Assembly: GCA_016716335.1 (NCBI GenBank)
Contig: JADJWN010000006.1
Coordinates: 62,001 to 126,000 of the forward strand
Length of the DNA: 64,000 nt
Direction: 5' to 3'
Source of the DNA: Saprospiraceae bacterium
Lineage (GTDB): Bacteria > Bacteroidota > Bacteroidia > Chitinophagales > Saprospiraceae
Shown: positions 19,745-28,206 of the stretch, piece after piece
Layout of the letters: every line of letters begins with the position of its first letter
Numbering within the stretch: the first letter of the stretch is position 1
Position numbers and translations under genes: made by a program
Notes under the pieces: model-generated
Told to the model about the DNA's origin: nothing
What the model saw: only the letters and a program-made list of their open reading frames with translations
Databases searched by the model: none

Positions 19745-20335
19745 GACGATAATTTATTTGGTTTATGGGTTTATGGAGTTTATAGGGTTGATGAGGTTGA
19801 TGGGGGTGATTGCGGATTTGCGGATTTGTGGATTTGCTGAGTTGTGGATTTGCTGAGTTGTTTATAGGTTTGATGGGTATATGGGTTGATGGGTTGATGG
19901 GGTTGATGGGTTGATGGGGTTGATGGGGTTGATGGGGTTGAGGTGGTTATATGGTTTTTTGGTGTTTTGGTTTTGTGGTTTTATGGTTTTGTGGTGTTAT
20001 GGTTTTGTGGTGTTTTGGTGTTGTGGTGTTTTGGATCATGGTAGGTAGGGTTCTGCTTCGCTCAGTTGATAAGGTTTATAGTGTTTATGTTTTGGTCACA
20101 CCGGGTCGTGATTTTTCTCGTTGGAGTGTTCATAGTTTCCGCCAGCGGCGGATTCATAGTTCTTCGCTCATAGTTCATAGTTTCCGCCGACGGCGGATTC
20201 ATAGTTCATAGTTCAAATCATTTGTCGTTCGAATCATTCGTCGTTCAAATCATTCGTCGTTCGAATCATTCGTCGTTTCCGCCGGCGGCGGATTCATCGT
20301 TCAAGTGTTTCCGCCTTCGGTGGTTTTGTGTGTTC
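19745..20335. repeat. Intergenic G/T-skewed simple-repeat region
   Basis: About 590 bp without a credible gene. From left to right: GGTTTATGG-like units, TGCGGATTTG/TGCTGAGTTG units, a run of GGGTTGATG units (about 19865-19940), GGTTTTGTGGTG units (about 19950-20030), then TCATAGTTC and TCGTTCRAATCATTCG units (about 20125-20275). The + strand is extremely poor in C until about 20040. Frames at 19951-20211 and 20222-20410 translate repeats only and are not genes. Similar short G/T arrays recur at 37860-37930. Confidence 0.85.
20136..20323. repeat. Four short CCGCC-NNN-GGCGG inverted-repeat elements
   Basis: Copies start at 20136, 20181, 20276 and 20308. The first three read TTTCCGCC-x-GGCGGATTCAT with a centre of AGC, GAC or GGC-type; the fourth is degenerate (CCGCCTTCGGTGG). 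Each forms a five-pair GC-rich stem. They are embedded in the G/T repeat region and resemble small dispersed palindromic repeats. No function is evident. Confidence 0.75.
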
Positions 20336-20353
20336 AAAAAATGGCATGCAGAA

Positions 20354-21307
20354 TTAATGATTTCCGTCTCCTTTGACTACCTGTCTGAAGTATTCGTAGG
20401 TAAGTTTTAGTCCTTCGCTTCTGCTGACTTTTGGCTCCCAATCAAGAATTTTTTTGGCGAGGCTGATGTCAGGCTGTCTTTGTTTCGGGTCATCTACCGG
20501 GAGAGGATTGTGTATTATGTGTGCTTTGGGGTTGTTTACAAGCTTCAGAATTTCATGAGCAAAATCCATGATGGTGATTTCCGAAGGATTACCCAGGTTG
20601 ACAGGGAGATGGTAATTGCTGAGCAACAACCGGTAAATACCCTCTACCAGGTCATCCACATAACAAAAAGAGCGGGTCTGCTTTCCATCGCCAAATACAG
20701 TCAGGCCTTCGCCCCTGATGGCCTGAGAGAAAAACGCCGGCAAAACCCGGCCATCCTCCACTCTCATACGTGGGCCGTAGGTATTAAATATCCGGACAAT
20801 TCGGGTCTCCAATCCATGATAATTGTGGTATGCCATCGTCATGGCTTCCTGAAATCTTTTGGCCTCATCATATACTCCTCTCGGACCTATAGGATTGACA
20901 TTTCCCCAATAATCCTCCCTTTGGGGATGCACCAATGGGTCTCCATATACTTCAGAGGTGGAAGCAATCAATATCCTTGCCTTTTTTGATTTTGCCAGGC
21001 CCAGAAGATTGTGGGTGCCGAGCGAACCCACCTTAAGGGTCTGTATGGGCATTCTGAGGTAGTCAATGGGACTGGCCGGAGAGGCGAAATGCAGGATGTA
21101 ATGCAATTCTCCGGGAACATGGACAAATTTACTTACATCGTGATGGTAATATTCAAACGCTTTGAGTGGAAATAAATGTGCGATATTATCCAGATTGCCG
21201 GTGATGAGATTGTCCATCCCGATCACATGGTATCCCTCTTTAATAAATCTATCTGCCAGATGTGAGCCAATAAAACCAGCCACCCCGGTTATCAATACTT
21301 TTTTCAC
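20354..21307 (-). CDS. UDP-glucuronate decarboxylase-like NAD-dependent SDR (UDP-xylose synthase type)
   Basis: 317 residues, extended SDR fold. The NAD motif is GVAGFIGSH at residues 8-16. FASPASPIDY, the catalytic Y-x-x-x-K in GVYDEAKR, FNTYGPRM and the sugar-domain SFCYVDDLVEG are hallmarks of UXS-type enzymes that turn UDP-glucuronate into UDP-xylose. It would supply a nucleotide sugar for surface glycans. It stands alone, with the repeat region downstream. Confidence 0.88.
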   Translation of the reverse strand: MKKVLITGVAGFIGSHLADRFIKEGYHVIGMDNLITGNLDNIAHLFPLKAFEYYHHDVSKFVHVPGELHYILHFASPASPIDYLRMPIQTLKVGSLGTHNLLGLAKSKKARILIASTSEVYGDPLVHPQREDYWGNVNPIGPRGVYDEAKRFQEAMTMAYHNYHGLETRIVRIFNTYGPRMRVEDGRVLPAFFSQAIRGEGLTVFGDGKQTRSFCYVDDLVEGIYRLLLSNYHLPVNLGNPSEITIMDFAHEILKLVNNPKAHIIHNPLPVDDPKQRQPDISLAKKILDWEPKVSRSEGLKLTYEYFRQVVKGDGNH

Positions 21308-21493
21308 TTTATCCTGTCGTTACTTAAAAAATTCAATATCCCTACGTTTTGCAAACATAGCCAAAATCCGGTGTTCCGTCCATATATTGGAAAGCTAATT
21401 GTAAATTTTCGCAGGATAGTGCCTTTGGTTTTCAACATTATTTCGATATTTGCAGATTATTTTGTTTTCTGTAAAACCGCTAAACCACAATAG

Positions 21494-22708
21494 ATGTCTA
21501 TTTTGAAACAAAAAATGGCTGCTTATACCCTGCCGCAGCAGATTCAACAGATGGGATTATATCCTTTTTTCAGAACTATTGAATCAGAGCAGGATACCAT
21601 CGTAAAGATCAATGGCAAGGATGTGCTGATGTTTGGGTCTAACAGCTACCTGGGTCTGACCAATCACCCAAAACTTAAAGAAGCATCCAAGAGAGCGATA
21701 GATAAATATGGGTCAGGATGTGCAGGTTCCAGATTTCTGAATGGAACACTGGACATTCACCTTGAGCTCGAAGAGAAGCTGGCCAGATTTGTCGGAAAAG
21801 AGGGAGCACTGGTATTCAGTACAGGATATCAGGTCAATCTGGGTGTAATATCCTCAATTCCCGGCAGACATGATTATCTGATTCTGGACGAGCTGGATCA
21901 TGCGTGTATCATAGATGGAGCAAGGTTGTCTTTTGCCAAAGTGCTGAAATTCAACCACAATGATATGGAATCCCTCGAAAAAGCTTTAAGCAGGGCTGAA
22001 CCTGACAAGATGAAGCTGATTGTAGTGGACGGGGTATTCAGTATGGAAGGAGATATCGCCAATCTGCCCGAGATTGTAAGGCTTGCAGAAAAATACAACG
22101 GCAATATCATGGTGGATGATGCCCACGGTTTGGGAGTATTAGGCAAATTCGGTTCGGGTACAGCCGATCATTTCGGTCTGACCGATAAAGTGGACCTCAT
22201 TATGGGTACCTTCTCTAAGTCGCTGGCAAGTATAGGTGGTTTTATTGCAGCAGATAATGATACCATCAATTACCTGAAGCATAATGCAAGATCCTTGATA
22301 TTCAGTGCCAGTATAGCTCCGGCCAATGCAGCCTCTGTTATAGCCGCTCTGGACCTTATTCAGGAGGAGCCCGAAAGAATCGAGAAGCTTTGGGATAATA
22401 CCAGATATGCCATGAAAGCCCTGAAGGATGCGGGATTTGATACAGGACATTCAGTGACTCCTATCATTCCGATACTTATCAGGGATGATTACAAGACCTT
22501 CCAGTTGACAAGGATGGCCCTGGATCGGGGAGTTTTTGTAAATCCGGTGGTATCACCTGCCGTACCCAGTACATCTTCATTGATCAGGTACTCACTCATG
22601 GCTACACATACCCATGCCATGATTGATGAGTCTGTGGAAAAGTTGCATGATATTGCAGTGCAGATCGGAGTTTTTGACACTGAAAAATCCCTGGTCAATA
22701 CCATCTGA
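21494..22708 (+). CDS. spt: Serine palmitoyltransferase (alpha-oxoamine synthase family)
   Basis: 404 residues, PLP enzyme. Seen are GSNSYLGLTNHP, DELDHACIIDGARLS with the PLP-stacking His, DDAHGLGVLG, and the PLP lysine in GTFSKSLAS. Alpha-oxoamine synthases include SPT, KBL, BioF and HemA. The PLVSPAVP-like VVSPAVPSTSSLIRYS end and the operon partners (GNAT-fold protein, NAD-dependent reductase, lipid kinase) favour SPT, which condenses serine with an acyl-CoA to start sphingolipid synthesis. Function from context is inference; family is certain. Confidence 0.88.
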   Translation: MSILKQKMAAYTLPQQIQQMGLYPFFRTIESEQDTIVKINGKDVLMFGSNSYLGLTNHPKLKEASKRAIDKYGSGCAGSRFLNGTLDIHLELEEKLARFVGKEGALVFSTGYQVNLGVISSIPGRHDYLILDELDHACIIDGARLSFAKVLKFNHNDMESLEKALSRAEPDKMKLIVVDGVFSMEGDIANLPEIVRLAEKYNGNIMVDDAHGLGVLGKFGSGTADHFGLTDKVDLIMGTFSKSLASIGGFIAADNDTINYLKHNARSLIFSASIAPANAASVIAALDLIQEEPERIEKLWDNTRYAMKALKDAGFDTGHSVTPIIPILIRDDYKTFQLTRMALDRGVFVNPVVSPAVPSTSSLIRYSLMATHTHAMIDESVEKLHDIAVQIGVFDTEKSLVNTI

Positions 22709-22759
22709 TTACCTTATTAACAGCAGGAAGATTATATTCACCCGTTAAGCATCTGAAGC

Positions 22760-23884
22760 TTGCATATAGAAATCAGAGAAATCAGTTTTGGTAGTGAAAT
22801 CGGAAAGTTCATTGACTTTCCACACGACTTATATGCTGATGATCCGAATTATGTACCGGAGATTTATATCGGGCAGAAAGATATGATGAATCCTGCCAAG
22901 TATCCCTTCCATCAGTATGGGAAAGCAAGATACTTTCTGGCTTATAAAGACGGAAAGATAGCCGGTAGAATTGCAGCCATCAGAAATGATAATTACAACA
23001 GACATCACAAGTCAAATATTGGTTTTTTTGGCTTTTTTGACAGTATCAACGATCAGAGCGTGGCATCTGCTTTATTCGCCAAGGCTGAGGAATACGCCAG
23101 AGAAAATGGTTTTGATGCTTTGATGGGACCGACCAACTTTACCACCAATGAAACTGCAGGGGTGCTTATTGAGGGTTTTGGTGAGCCACCCAAAATCATG
23201 ATGACCTACAATAAGCCTTACTATCAGCAATTGTATGAAAATCATGGTTTTCATAAAGAGATGGACCTGTATGCATATATGCTCTACACCGATAGGGTTT
23301 CGGATAAGTCGTTGCGGATTGCTGAAAGTCTGGAAGCCAGATTAGTGGCAAAAGGTATCACCATAAGAAACCTGAGGCTGAAGGATATAGATGCAGAAGC
23401 AAAACGCATCCAAAAAATTTACAATGCAGCATGGGAAGACAATTGGGGATTTGTACCATTCACCGATGCGGAATTTGAGTATCTGAAGAATGACCTTAAG
23501 ATGATAGTGGATGAAAGGTGGGCCTACATCGCTGAAAAAGACGGCGAAGCCATCGCTTTTGGTCTGACTGTGCCTAATATCAATGAAATATTGATAAAAA
23601 ATAAACGTGGCAGGCTTTTTCCATTTGGTATTTTCAGGTTGCTTTTCGGGAAAAAATCGATACGTACCGTACGCATACTTGCATTAGGTGTCCTTGAAGA
23701 ATACCGGAAGCAGGGTATTGAAGCCATATTTTTTGCCAAAAATATTAAGATGGCCAGAGAGCTGGGAATAGTGGGAGGAGAAGCCTCCTGGATACTTGAA
23801 AATAATGAACCAATGGTCAAGGCAGCCGAGCATCTCAACGGAGAAAGATATAAGACCTACAGGCTGTATAAAAAACAAATCTGA
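22760..23884 (+). CDS. GNAT-superfamily protein, candidate bacterial ceramide synthase
   Basis: 374 residues. An N-terminal segment with PHDLYADDPNYVPE leads into a GNAT-like core (FLAYKDGKIAGRIAAIRN), and a second GNAT-like half follows (YIAEKDGEAIAFGL, LGVLEEYRKQGIEA). Bacterial ceramide synthases described in Caulobacter are GNAT-superfamily proteins encoded with spt, and this gene has the same position, 51 bp after spt. No ATG is available; TTG at 22760 is the likely start. The ceramide synthase role is inference. Confidence 0.75.
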   Translation: MHIEIREISFGSEIGKFIDFPHDLYADDPNYVPEIYIGQKDMMNPAKYPFHQYGKARYFLAYKDGKIAGRIAAIRNDNYNRHHKSNIGFFGFFDSINDQSVASALFAKAEEYARENGFDALMGPTNFTTNETAGVLIEGFGEPPKIMMTYNKPYYQQLYENHGFHKEMDLYAYMLYTDRVSDKSLRIAESLEARLVAKGITIRNLRLKDIDAEAKRIQKIYNAAWEDNWGFVPFTDAEFEYLKNDLKMIVDERWAYIAEKDGEAIAFGLTVPNINEILIKNKRGRLFPFGIFRLLFGKKSIRTVRILALGVLEEYRKQGIEAIFFAKNIKMARELGIVGGEASWILENNEPMVKAAEHLNGERYKTYRLYKKQI

Positions 23885-23893
23885 TCACAATCC

Positions 23894-24599
23894 ATGGGCA
23901 ATGTTTTGGTAACAGGAGCCTCGGGCTTTATTGGAGGTTTTATTTGTAATGAAGTTATAAATCGCGGGCATATCTGCTTTGCGGCGGTCAGACCTTCCAG
24001 TGATACCCGGGATCTCCGTCATGAAAACATACACATCATCCACTGGGATTTTAATGATGTTAGGGGAATGGCGGATTTGCTCAGCAAGTATAAAATTGAA
24101 TACATTATACACAATGCCGGCCTGACCAAAAGCAGAGAGGAATCGGAATTTTTCAAGGTCAATGCCGAGTATCTGGAAAACCTCTGCGAAGCACTATCCC
24201 AATCTGCAATAACACTTAAAAAACTGGTTTTTGTCAGCAGTCTGGCGGCATACGGTCCAGCCGTTATTTCAAAAAGCCTATTTTGTCAGTGATGGAAAAA
24301 CGTATGAGGCCAGATATTTCAATACCCTTGTGAAACAATTATTAGGTGTCAAAACCATCACACTCAGATTACCTTATTTTGTAATTGGTCTGGCTGCCTA
24401 TATTTCCGGTTTTTTAAGCAGGTTTACCGGAAAATATCCTCCGCTCAATCCGGAGAAAATGAATGAAATCAAGGCAGAAAGCTGGAATTGTGACATCAGT
24501 GATGCTCAGAAAGATCTCAACTTTCGGCCGATATATATGCTTGAAGATGGCTTAAAGGAAACCATGGCATGGTATAAAGAGGCCGGTTGGATAAAATAA
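23894..24599 (+). pseudogene. NAD-dependent epimerase/dehydratase, candidate ceramide reductase, with internal deletion
   Basis: The 5' frame (23894-24292) has the SDR NAD motif GASGFIGG and reaches SSLAAYGPA. The 3' frame (about 24258-24599) starts at KAYFVSDGKTY and runs to the normal C-terminus. In this family about 110-130 residues, including the catalytic YxxxK, lie between those two points, and they are missing here. The frames also differ, so the lost length is not a multiple of three. Either a true deletion or an assembly collapse; the junction is near 24255-24270. Neighbours suggest it was the 3-oxo-sphinganine or 3-oxo-ceramide reductase. Confidence 0.78.
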
Positions 24600-24604
24600 G
24601 TGAT

Positions 24605-25501
24605 GTGGTGCAGAAAAAGAGAATCAAAGTCATAGCAAACCCCTTCTCAGGTACAGGCAAAAAAGACAATATCAGACAATTGCTCGATCAGTATCTCGAT
24701 CAGAATCGTTATAGTTATGATCTGGAGTTTACACAATTTGCAGGCCATGCCCGGATTTTGGCGCAGGCAGCAGTAAGCGAAAACTTTTATATGTGTGTAG
24801 CAGCCGGCGGTGACGGAACGGTCAATGAGGTTGCTTCTGTACTCAAAGGCACGGAGGTGATTCTGGCAGTACTGCCTTATGGTTCTGGTAATGGTTTCGC
24901 TGCACATATCGGAGTAAAGCGGGATGTCATCAGGGGTATAGAGATTATCAATACCGGAGAGGTACACCGTATTGATTCCTGCATGGCCAATGACAGATTT
25001 TTTCTCAATATTGCCGGAATAGGTCTGGATGCTACAGTTGCCTACAAGACCAAGGCAAACAAGAAAAGAGGTTTTTTACCCTATTTTACCACCACATTAA
25101 AGGAAAGTCTGGATTTTAAGTATATGGATCTGGAGATCGAAACCGGACATGAGAAATTCAGCGGAAGCTATGCCATGGTAGTAGTTGCCAATGCCTCTAT
25201 CTATGGATATGATTTTACCATAGCACCCACCGCAGATCTTGAAGATGGAATGCTCGATATATTAATGGTAAAAAAATCACCCGTTTATAAGTATTTTCTG
25301 ATGGCTTTGCGGGTACTGAATAAATCCTTTCATAAAAGCCCCTTAGTCCGGTTTATGAGGGTAAAGTCTATCACCATCAAATCATTGAGCAAAGCCTATA
25401 TCCACGTCGATGGAGAAGGATTTGAAGCAGATACAATCACCACCTTTTCTGTCCATCCTTCGAGTATCAGGGTAATGTTTCCCGGACATCCAAATGGTTG
25501 A
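24605..25501 (+). CDS. Diacylglycerol/sphingoid lipid kinase family protein (YegS/DagK type)
   Basis: About 298 residues. It has the lipid-kinase catalytic domain: IANPFSGTG, the ATP-binding GGDGTVNEVAS and PYGSGNGFA, then a beta-rich second domain with GIGLDATV and HVDGEGFE. The family includes diacylglycerol, sphingosine and ceramide kinases. Its place directly after spt and its partners suggests phosphorylation of a sphingolipid product. GTG at 24605 or 24608 lies just after the preceding stop; TTG at 24587 overlaps it. Confidence 0.85.
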   Translation: MVQKKRIKVIANPFSGTGKKDNIRQLLDQYLDQNRYSYDLEFTQFAGHARILAQAAVSENFYMCVAAGGDGTVNEVASVLKGTEVILAVLPYGSGNGFAAHIGVKRDVIRGIEIINTGEVHRIDSCMANDRFFLNIAGIGLDATVAYKTKANKKRGFLPYFTTTLKESLDFKYMDLEIETGHEKFSGSYAMVVVANASIYGYDFTIAPTADLEDGMLDILMVKKSPVYKYFLMALRVLNKSFHKSPLVRFMRVKSITIKSLSKAYIHVDGEGFEADTITTFSVHPSSIRVMFPGHPNG

Positions 25502-25528
25502 TTACCTGGTGAAATATCCTGCATAAAA

Positions 25529-26179
25529 ATGATGATCCGTGATACTTTTCTCACTCTCGTTGCCCCTTCAACAGGAGAATACAAAGAGAAAGGGAGTAAA
25601 TTTCTCGCTTATGCAAAAAGGATTGACCACGAAAGTGAGGTTGCACTATTTCTTGCCGAAATCAGGAATATGCATCCCAAAGCCAGACATTTTTGTTATG
25701 CCTGGAAAATAGGCACAGACAATCAAAGATACCGGGTCAATGATGACGGCGAACCCTCAGGCACAGCCGGGCGGCCGATTTACAATCAGATTTTAAGTCA
25801 TCAGATTACCAATGTCATGGTGGTAGTAGTGAGGTATTTTGGTGGTACCAAACTCGGTGTCCCGGGATTGATAAAAGCTTACAAGGAGGCCACAGAGGCA
25901 GCACTTTCTAAGGCTGAGATTGCTGAAGACTATTTTATGGAGTGCTACAGCCTCCAATTTCCTTATGCTGCAATGGGGCATATTATGGATGTCATCAAAT
26001 CTTTGGAGTTAATATCTCATCCTCCTGCATTTGCAGACGATGTAACTATAAGGATTTGCATCAAACTCAATGATGTTCCCGGCACTCTGTTGAGATTGAA
26101 AGCCGGCATCCTTCGAGTCAGCCCGGAAGAAGCAGAAGGTATAAACCAACTACCGGAATGCAGGATTGAAAAGATTTGA
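25529..26179 (+). CDS. yigZ: YigZ/IMPACT family protein (UPF0029)
   Basis: 216 residues. N-terminal domain with EYKEKGSKFLAYAKRI, KARHFCYAWKIG and the hallmark DDGEPSGTAGRPI, then VVVRYFGGTKLGVPGLIKAY; a C-terminal ferredoxin-like domain follows. Precise function of the family is unsettled (translation-related). Convergent with the ABC-F gene, only 1 bp apart. The start could be either of two adjacent ATGs. Confidence 0.92.
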   Translation: MMIRDTFLTLVAPSTGEYKEKGSKFLAYAKRIDHESEVALFLAEIRNMHPKARHFCYAWKIGTDNQRYRVNDDGEPSGTAGRPIYNQILSHQITNVMVVVVRYFGGTKLGVPGLIKAYKEATEAALSKAEIAEDYFMECYSLQFPYAAMGHIMDVIKSLELISHPPAFADDVTIRICIKLNDVPGTLLRLKAGILRVSPEEAEGINQLPECRIEKI

Positions 26180-26180
26180 C

Positions 26181-28094
26181 TCAGGCTTCTGTTTCCATCA
26201 GCAGTGCTTCCCAATCTGCCATCTTTTGCTCCAGACTTTGTTTCAGCATATTGTAATGAGCATTCAATTGATTAAAGCCTGGATCCTTGTAGGTGTCAGG
26301 ATTTTGCAGTTGTAGTTCAATTTCAGCTATTTCCTTTTCAATTTTTTCGATTTCCCGCTCTACCTGCTGAATGGCTTTTCTGATTTTACGCTGATCTTTT
26401 CCGGAAATTGGCTGTACAGTATTCTTTTCACCGCTTGCAGTGAGACCTTTATCTGTATTTGAGATTTCAACCTCCCGTATATTATCCAGCTTCCTTTTAT
26501 TCAGAAAATATTCTATGTCACCCAGATATTCATATGTCTTACCACCTCTGAATTCAATCACTTTATTGACAAGTCCCTTCAAAAATTCCCGGTCGTGAGA
26601 TATGACCAGCAATGTACCCCCAAAGTCAAGCAGTGCTTCTTTCAGGATCTCTTTGGAGTATATGTCTAAGTGATTGGTAGGTTCGTCCAGAATCAGAAAA
26701 TTGCAGGGCTTGGTGATGAGCGAGGCCATAGCCAGTCTGGCCCGTTCGCCTCCTGACAATACAGATACCTTTTTTTCTACATCTTCACCCGAAAAAAGAA
26801 ATGATCCCAGAATACTTCGGATCCGGGAATGCGTCTCTTCAGTAGCTTTTTCTTCCATCACCTGCAGTATGGTTTTGCGGCTGTCTAAGAGTTCAGACTG
26901 GTTTTGTGCATAATATGACATAAAAACATTAGAACCAGTCTCTATCTGACCCGAATCAGCCCGGATCAATCCGGTAATAATTTTTGCCATGGTGGTTTTA
27001 CCCTGACCGTTCTGTCCTACAAATGCCACTCTGTCCCCTCGTTCGATAGTAATATCCAGTTCAGCAAATACTTTTTTATGGTTGTACGATTTACTGACTC
27101 CGCTGCATTTTATCACATCTCTACCGGATCTGGGCACCTCTGCAAAGCGGATTACCATGGATTTGGAGCTCTCTTCAGGGAGCTCGATTCTTTCCACTTT
27201 ATCCAGCTGTTTTTGCATGCTTTGTGCCATTTTTGTTTTAGTGGCCTTTGCCATAAAGCGGTTTATCGTACGCTCTTTCTGAGCTATTTCCCTTTGCTGA
27301 TTTTCATAGGCTGCTCTGAGTATTTCTTTCTGTTTGGCAGATTCTGTCTTAAAATCCGAGTATTTGAGCTTCAGATCCAGAATTCTGCCATTTTCGATTT
27401 CTATGGTACGATTGGTGACATTATCCAGAAACTGAATGTCGTGGGATATCAATATGATCGTGCCCGGATAGTCCTGCAGGTAATTTTCCAGCCAGATGAT
27501 AGACTCTATATCCAGATGATTGGTGGGTTCGTCCAGCAGTAATATGTCCGGCTTCAACAATAACAGTTTGGCTAATTCGATCCTCATTTGCCAGCCACCG
27601 CTGAGTTCGCCCACTTTTTTTTCGATGTCATCTTCCGTAAAACCCAGACCCTTCAAAATTTTCAGTGTATCTACACGAAGGAGATTGATATTAAAATGTT
27701 CTGCATCCGCACTCAGGTCTGCCAGTCGTTGCACCAGCTCTTTGTATTCTGTAGTGTCATAATCAGTACGTCCTGCTATTTCATCTGACACCCGGGTGAT
27801 GGATTGCTGGATTTCCAGTGCTTCTTTGTGGCAACTCATGGTTTCGTCCAATACCGTACGGGTTTCATGGAGTTCAAATTCCTGCCTGAGATAGCCGATA
27901 GTAGTTTTGGAAGGGAATTCAAGACTGCCTTCATCCGGTTGGAGGATGCCTGCAATAATTTTAAGCAGCGTGGACTTACCTGCACCGTTTCTACCGGTCA
28001 ATCCCGTCCTGTCTCCGGGGCTGATCATAAAGCTGACATGGTCCAGTAATGTCCTTGCTCCTAAATGCACACTTATATCTTTGATATAATACAT
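26181..28094 (-). CDS. ABC-F family ATPase (Uup/YheS-like ribosome-associated factor)
   Basis: 637 residues with two nucleotide-binding domains and no membrane helices. Walker A motifs are GRNGAGKST and GQNGQGKTT; signatures are LSGGWQMRI and LSGGERARL; both Walker B motifs end in DEPTNHLD. A basic linker lies between the domains and a coiled-coil C-terminus (QQVEREIEKIEKEIAEIE) follows. ABC-F proteins bind the ribosomal E site and relieve stalls or give antibiotic protection; which applies is not readable. Confidence 0.92.
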   Translation of the reverse strand: MYYIKDISVHLGARTLLDHVSFMISPGDRTGLTGRNGAGKSTLLKIIAGILQPDEGSLEFPSKTTIGYLRQEFELHETRTVLDETMSCHKEALEIQQSITRVSDEIAGRTDYDTTEYKELVQRLADLSADAEHFNINLLRVDTLKILKGLGFTEDDIEKKVGELSGGWQMRIELAKLLLLKPDILLLDEPTNHLDIESIIWLENYLQDYPGTIILISHDIQFLDNVTNRTIEIENGRILDLKLKYSDFKTESAKQKEILRAAYENQQREIAQKERTINRFMAKATKTKMAQSMQKQLDKVERIELPEESSKSMVIRFAEVPRSGRDVIKCSGVSKSYNHKKVFAELDITIERGDRVAFVGQNGQGKTTMAKIITGLIRADSGQIETGSNVFMSYYAQNQSELLDSRKTILQVMEEKATEETHSRIRSILGSFLFSGEDVEKKVSVLSGGERARLAMASLITKPCNFLILDEPTNHLDIYSKEILKEALLDFGGTLLVISHDREFLKGLVNKVIEFRGGKTYEYLGDIEYFLNKRKLDNIREVEISNTDKGLTASGEKNTVQPISGKDQRKIRKAIQQVEREIEKIEKEIAEIELQLQNPDTYKDPGFNQLNAHYNMLKQSLEQKMADWEALLMETEA

Positions 28095-28145
28095 CCTTTC
28101 TGATTAAATTTTCCTTAGGTCATCCTGTGCAGGTAATTCAAATAC

Positions 28146-28184
28146 TCAAAAACAAAAGTGGCCAATCCGGACAGGATAGGCCAC
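28146..28184 (-). terminator. Intrinsic terminator after the 28207-29577 gene
   Basis: GTGGCC (28158-28163) pairs with GGCCAC (28179-28184), extended inside by ATCC/GGAT. Read on the minus strand the stem is followed by TTTTGTTTTT. It lies 23 bp past the stop of the gene at 28207. Confidence 0.75.
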
Positions 28185-28206
28185 ATATTTAACTGATTTA
28201 AGATAA

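Noticed and set aside
19951..20410. Two open frames in the repeat region
   Set aside because: They translate simple repeats and palindromes (VLWCFGVVVFW..., HSSSLIVHSF...) and have no coding signature.
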